Source: Balneolaceae bacterium (GTDB lineage Bacteria; Bacteroidota; Rhodothermia; Balneolales; Balneolaceae). From it: a stretch of DNA of 14,492 nucleotides. Below are positions 14,206-14,492 of the stretch, piece by piece. Positions within the stretch are counted from its first letter, which is position 1. Each line of letters starts with the position of its first letter. Location: contig SLAU01000033.1 of NCBI GenBank assembly GCA_007126675.1, positions 1 through 14,492 of the forward strand. The letters are read 5' to 3'. Under the pieces are notes generated by a model. The model was not told where the DNA came from. It made no database searches and saw nothing but the letters and a program-made list of their open reading frames with translations. Made by a program: the position numbers and the translations under genes.

Positions 14206-14492
14206 ATGTCATTCATTCTGCTGTTACTACTTTCCGTTTTTCATGTTGATCTTGACAGACACATAGCTTTAGCTGATGATGTTGCATTTGAAAAAGAACT
14301 TGAAGAGGGTATAGCTGCATTTTATGCAACTGATTGGGACAAAGCTTTATCAATTTTTGATGAGCTGAAGCAAATGTCACCAAATGATCCCCGTCCATAC
14401 TTTTTTGAATCCATGGTTCCATTTTGGGAATATTTCTTTATTGAGCAGAGATCAGATCTCGCCGATGATTTTCTGAAAAAATCTGAAAATGC
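14206..14492 (+). CDS. Exported protein with TPR-like region (partial, cut by right edge)
   Basis: An open frame starts at ATG 14206 and is still open at the right edge (95 complete codons). It begins MSFILLLLLSVFHV, a hydrophobic signal sequence. A helical region follows, with LEEGIAAFYATDWDKALSIF (about 33-52), then DELKQMSPNDPRPYFF, which has TPR spacing and the usual NPxDP-like turn. Cleavage near ALADD (about 22-25) would leave a periplasmic protein. It lies 65 bases downstream of the transporter gene in the same direction and could be cotranscribed or have its own promoter. Family and full length cannot be judged. Confidence 0.75.
   Translation, partial: MSFILLLLLSVFHVDLDRHIALADDVAFEKELEEGIAAFYATDWDKALSIFDELKQMSPNDPRPYFFESMVPFWEYFFIEQRSDLADDFLKKSEN

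Noticed and set aside
1..14492. Possible defence, toxin-antitoxin, phage, CRISPR or biosynthetic cluster
   Set aside because: Every sizeable gene belongs to a housekeeping, envelope or transport family. MazG here is the two-domain house-cleaning enzyme and has no toxin or antitoxin partner beside it. No direct-repeat arrays with spacers, recombinases or phage genes are present.

Overview
The window looks like chromosomal DNA from a Bacteroidota-type bacterium, possibly the Balneolota/Balneolaceae side of that group. The evidence is a BatA / BatD-like / DUF58 gene set, a small DUF3098 membrane protein, a secreted family I know mainly from Bacteroidota, moderately AT-rich intergenic DNA, and start codons that mostly lack a clear Shine-Dalgarno sequence. 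There are no tRNA or rRNA genes, CRISPR arrays, phage genes or complete insertion sequences. Most genes are housekeeping genes. The less ordinary parts are the arrangement of the Bat locus, a secreted amidotransferase-like protein encoded next to a TPR protein, and two structured intergenic repeats.

Layout, left to right. (1) 1-3826: a Bat-type locus on the minus strand, made of a DUF58 protein, a BatD-like membrane protein and BatA (cut by the left edge). It is interrupted by a plus-strand M23 peptidoglycan metallopeptidase gene lying between DUF58 and the BatD-like gene. (2) 3962-6509: alanine dehydrogenase (plus) faces citrate synthase (minus). They share a strong bidirectional terminator, and a multi-hairpin repeat lies just before it. 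(3) 6705-7863: mazG (minus), then a non-coding stretch holding a 177-bp element with long terminal inverted repeats and a GCAG-type short repeat. (4) 7864-11638: a compact minus-strand operon, maf -> large periplasmic TPR protein -> secreted GATase-like protein, with start/stop overlap or an 8-nt gap. (5) 11737-14140: a compact plus-strand operon of three membrane proteins (DUF3098, DUF92, SLC1-type amino-acid symporter). (6) 14206-end: the start of an exported protein with a TPR-like region, cut by the right edge.

How the genes relate. The Bat proteins (VWA domains with MIDAS motifs) and the M23 peptidase both belong to the cell envelope. Alanine dehydrogenase, citrate synthase and the acidic amino-acid symporter fit amino-acid uptake feeding pyruvate and the TCA cycle, although they are separate transcription units. 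MazG and Maf are both nucleotide-sanitising pyrophosphatases but lie in different units. I found no convincing complete new defence or mobile system. The best leads are the secreted GATase-like/TPR pair, the split Bat locus and the long-TIR element.
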